From the NCBI GenBank assembly GCA_026545225.1, contig CM048846.1:58346270-58410269 (forward strand): a stretch of DNA of 64,000 bases, given 5' to 3'. A program made the translations under genes and the position numbers. Positions within the stretch are counted from its first letter, which is position 1; each line of letters begins with the position of its first letter. The notes below the pieces were generated by a model, which was not told the origin of the DNA, did no database searches, and saw only the letters and a program-made list of their open reading frames with translations. Of the stretch, positions 62,101 through 64,000 are shown in pieces. This stretch comes from Cornus controversa (taxonomy: Eukaryota; Streptophyta; Magnoliopsida; Cornales; Cornaceae).

Positions 62101-63361
62101 AAGTTGCGGTACACACGCCTTTCCCAAGAGGTGTGGTAAATTTGCATTTGGAAACATAGAGCTATTCCTTCCTTCTTCGTGCTTCAGCATGCGCGCACGC
62201 ATGCACACAGAGTTGTCTAGTAGTTTAACTATTTACACGAAATAAATAGACAACATGCTTTGAAAGTGGTTGGAATAATTATGCTTTGTGGATTGTTCTA
62301 ACAGATACCCAGAGACATTCTTTTGGAAGTTCTTGGACCTTCCAAAGTTTACAAACAAGTGATCAAGAAAGTAATCAACTGTACTGTAGCTGAATATTTA
62401 GAAAAGGTAACATTAGTACTTATCTCTTCCTCTTTTCAGCTCACCCTCATAATAATAAGGTTAATTTCAGAAAATGCTTGTGTTTATTTTGGTCTGTTAA
62501 CATCATTATGCCATTGTCAGTAGGAAAGAATAAGTGGTTTATTTTGAATTGTTAATTTTCACACACTATATGGCTTTTAACATCGGCCAGGGTTTTAACT
62601 TTTAAATAGTAGAAATTTAACGTTTATTTATTATTTGATTGTTTCCAAACCTTGTCAAATGAGATTTTTTCCTAATTCAAGTATTTCGAGTACATTTTAA
62701 CAAGGTTTGGAAAATCTGAGTGAGTAGTATGGTGAGATTATCTCTTAATAAGGTTCTTGGGACTATGTAGTATAGTAATTTTCTAATAGATAGCATCATT
62801 GAATATTGATTTTGTGACTACCGTCTGCATGCTCTTGTAATTGAAAGTGCCATCTAACATCCAGATATGTGTGAGCCACAAATTCTCAGTCTCACTTTGT
62901 TTCTGTTTGGTGTTAAGAAAAATTGCATTTGCAAAATGTTTATCTCACAGTCTCACACTGAGATATGATTAACAACATGAGATGATTGGCATTCTCTTTA
63001 TAACTATTGTCTACTTTTGCCAATTGTCCTCCAAAAAAGTGGAAGTGGCTTCTCTTTTCTTGTATTTATTTTTTTCCTTTTATTTTTGGGTTGCTGACTT
63101 TGAGAAATTAGGCTTATAACCATCCTTCTTTTATGTTATTCTGCTCATATACGTAATATATAGTATGCCAATGTGTGTTTGTATTGATAGTAACATTCAG
63201 CATCATGATTACCCAGAATTTGTGTTTTTTTGGCCCAAATATTGCAGGAAGGTTTAACAGTCAGTAAAGACTTGAGAGTTGAGCAGAGCTTTGAAGATCT
63301 TGAAGCCACGTTTGAACCTGGCAATCAATTCAGCTTTGAGGCAGTTGTTCAACGTCAATAA
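59104..63361 (+). CDS. Short trigger-factor-like protein (ribosome-binding domain), predicted plastid
   Basis: Resembles the N-terminal ribosome-binding domain of bacterial trigger factor, standing alone as in Arabidopsis At2g30695 (from memory). Eight exons, all phase-matched: 59104-59148, 59915-60039, 60888-60931, 61025-61131, 61354-61462, 61613-61626, 62305-62406 and 63248-63361, giving 219 aa and a TAA stop. Residues 1-70 are basic and Ser-rich in parts, a likely transit peptide. SGAKTQAIFDIVFSKMVADA (113-132) leads into GFRRVKGGKTP (137-147), the trigger factor signature loop that contacts the ribosome. The TF isomerase and C-terminal chaperone domains are absent, so full trigger factor function is not expected. 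Exon 6 is only 14 nt. Exon 4 has a 21-bp in-frame duplication (GMEDSAV twice). The most distal poly(A)-like AATAAA is at 63837. Confidence 0.9.
60531..60793 (+). repeat. 131-bp direct duplication in intron 2 of the trigger-factor-like gene
   Basis: Copies 60531-60661 and 60662-60793 are nearly identical, with about two differences by eye, so the duplication is recent. Confidence 0.9.
62407..63247 (+). other. Intron 7 of the trigger-factor-like gene
   Basis: It contains a 90-bp stretch (62,719-62,810) shared with the FKBP upstream region. Nothing else was recognised. Confidence 0.6.
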
Positions 63362-64000
63362 TTAAACTGAAAAAAAAAAACGTGGACTTCGATCATCCAT
63401 TCAATTATGTAGTTTCTAGCTTAGATTTTTATTTTATGTTGAATTTCTTCATAGAGCACTTATGGTGTGTGCAAAGATTTGGTTTTGACACAAACATATT
63501 GTGCTTTTCGGAAGCTGCTACATTATAATGATGCACAGGGCATCCACTGAGAGGAAGGGTTGAGGCTGGGGTTTCAATCCATACATGAAAATTGGAATAG
63601 AAGACATGTTAGCATATAGTATTGTACTTGTACCCTTGCAAAAGAGGCAGAAAGAATGACTAATGTTGTGTGCTCTCTCAAAAAGTAGAATTGTGCTGGA
63701 CATGACTTGATTTGGTCTGAATGACATGTTGTAACCATACAATTTAAATCAACTACAGTTGAGTTGGTCTACACGCTTTCATGTTGTTATTTTGGCTTTT
63801 CTATTCGATCTACTTAATTTTCAATTTCTTACTTAGAATAAAAGAAGAAAAATGGAAGCAATTATATTGTATTGCACCTTTGGCGAAAATGATACTCCGC
63901 AAGAACGATTCATGTCACGTGCTGAAATAACACAGTATATAGTAGTAGTTGTTTGGGCTACATATTTTTATTAAAAGACAATTTTTCTCTTTTTTTTTTT
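63362..64000 (+). other. 3' flank of the trigger-factor-like gene
   Basis: Likely 3' untranslated sequence followed by intergenic DNA. It has an AATAAA at 63837-63842 and no other gene. Confidence 0.5.

Overview
This window looks like nuclear DNA from a flowering plant, most likely a eudicot. It is AT-rich. It holds three intron-containing genes with plant-type products and GT-AG introns, and nearly everything else is nested plant transposable elements (Copia and Gypsy LTR elements, a LINE, hAT-type elements, a TRIM). I see no bacterial operons, no rRNA or tRNA gene and no CRISPR array. The species cannot be told from the sequence alone.

Left part (1-19,000). A small Copia-type element sits in tandem with three LTRs (124-3,850). 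Next comes a minus-strand LINE (about 3,851-7,600) carrying a 2.0-kb Gypsy-type solo LTR and a 975-bp hAT-type element. A minus-strand gene follows (18,955 down to 9,820): a ubiquitin-specific protease with an N-terminal membrane segment and MYND zinc finger, of the UBP18/UBP19 type. Seven exons are clean, but the C-terminal catalytic half is not found in the window. Its first intron is 7.4 kb because of inserted elements.

Middle (19,600-43,300) is a nest of retroelement fossils. A minus-strand SIRE-like Copia deletion derivative with LTRs of about 3 kb (20,840-36,275) lies within an Athila/Tat-like Gypsy gag. That Gypsy element in turn abuts an older Gypsy-type LTR. Further solo LTRs (22,115-25,253; 27,897-31,998; 38,910-41,270) are inserted in these, most with readable 5-bp target duplications. 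One LTR remnant carries an array of 14-bp palindromes mostly spaced 22 bp apart.

Right part (44,179-63,361) has two plus-strand genes for chloroplast proteins. The first is a lumenal FKBP-type protein (FKBP16-4-like) whose third intron holds a 6.8-kb Copia element with further elements inside it; its C-terminus looks degenerate. The second is a short trigger-factor-like protein (219 aa, 8 exons) with a 14-nt microexon. Between them lies a complete 250-bp TRIM element with 73-bp LTRs and a perfect target duplication.

The host genes share a theme of protein quality control (a deubiquitinase, a lumenal FKBP and a ribosome-associated-chaperone-like protein), but nothing shows that they are co-regulated. 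I found no convincing new biological system. The points most worth checking are the missing 3' halves of two genes, the microexon, the tiny TRIM and the 22-bp-phased palindromes.
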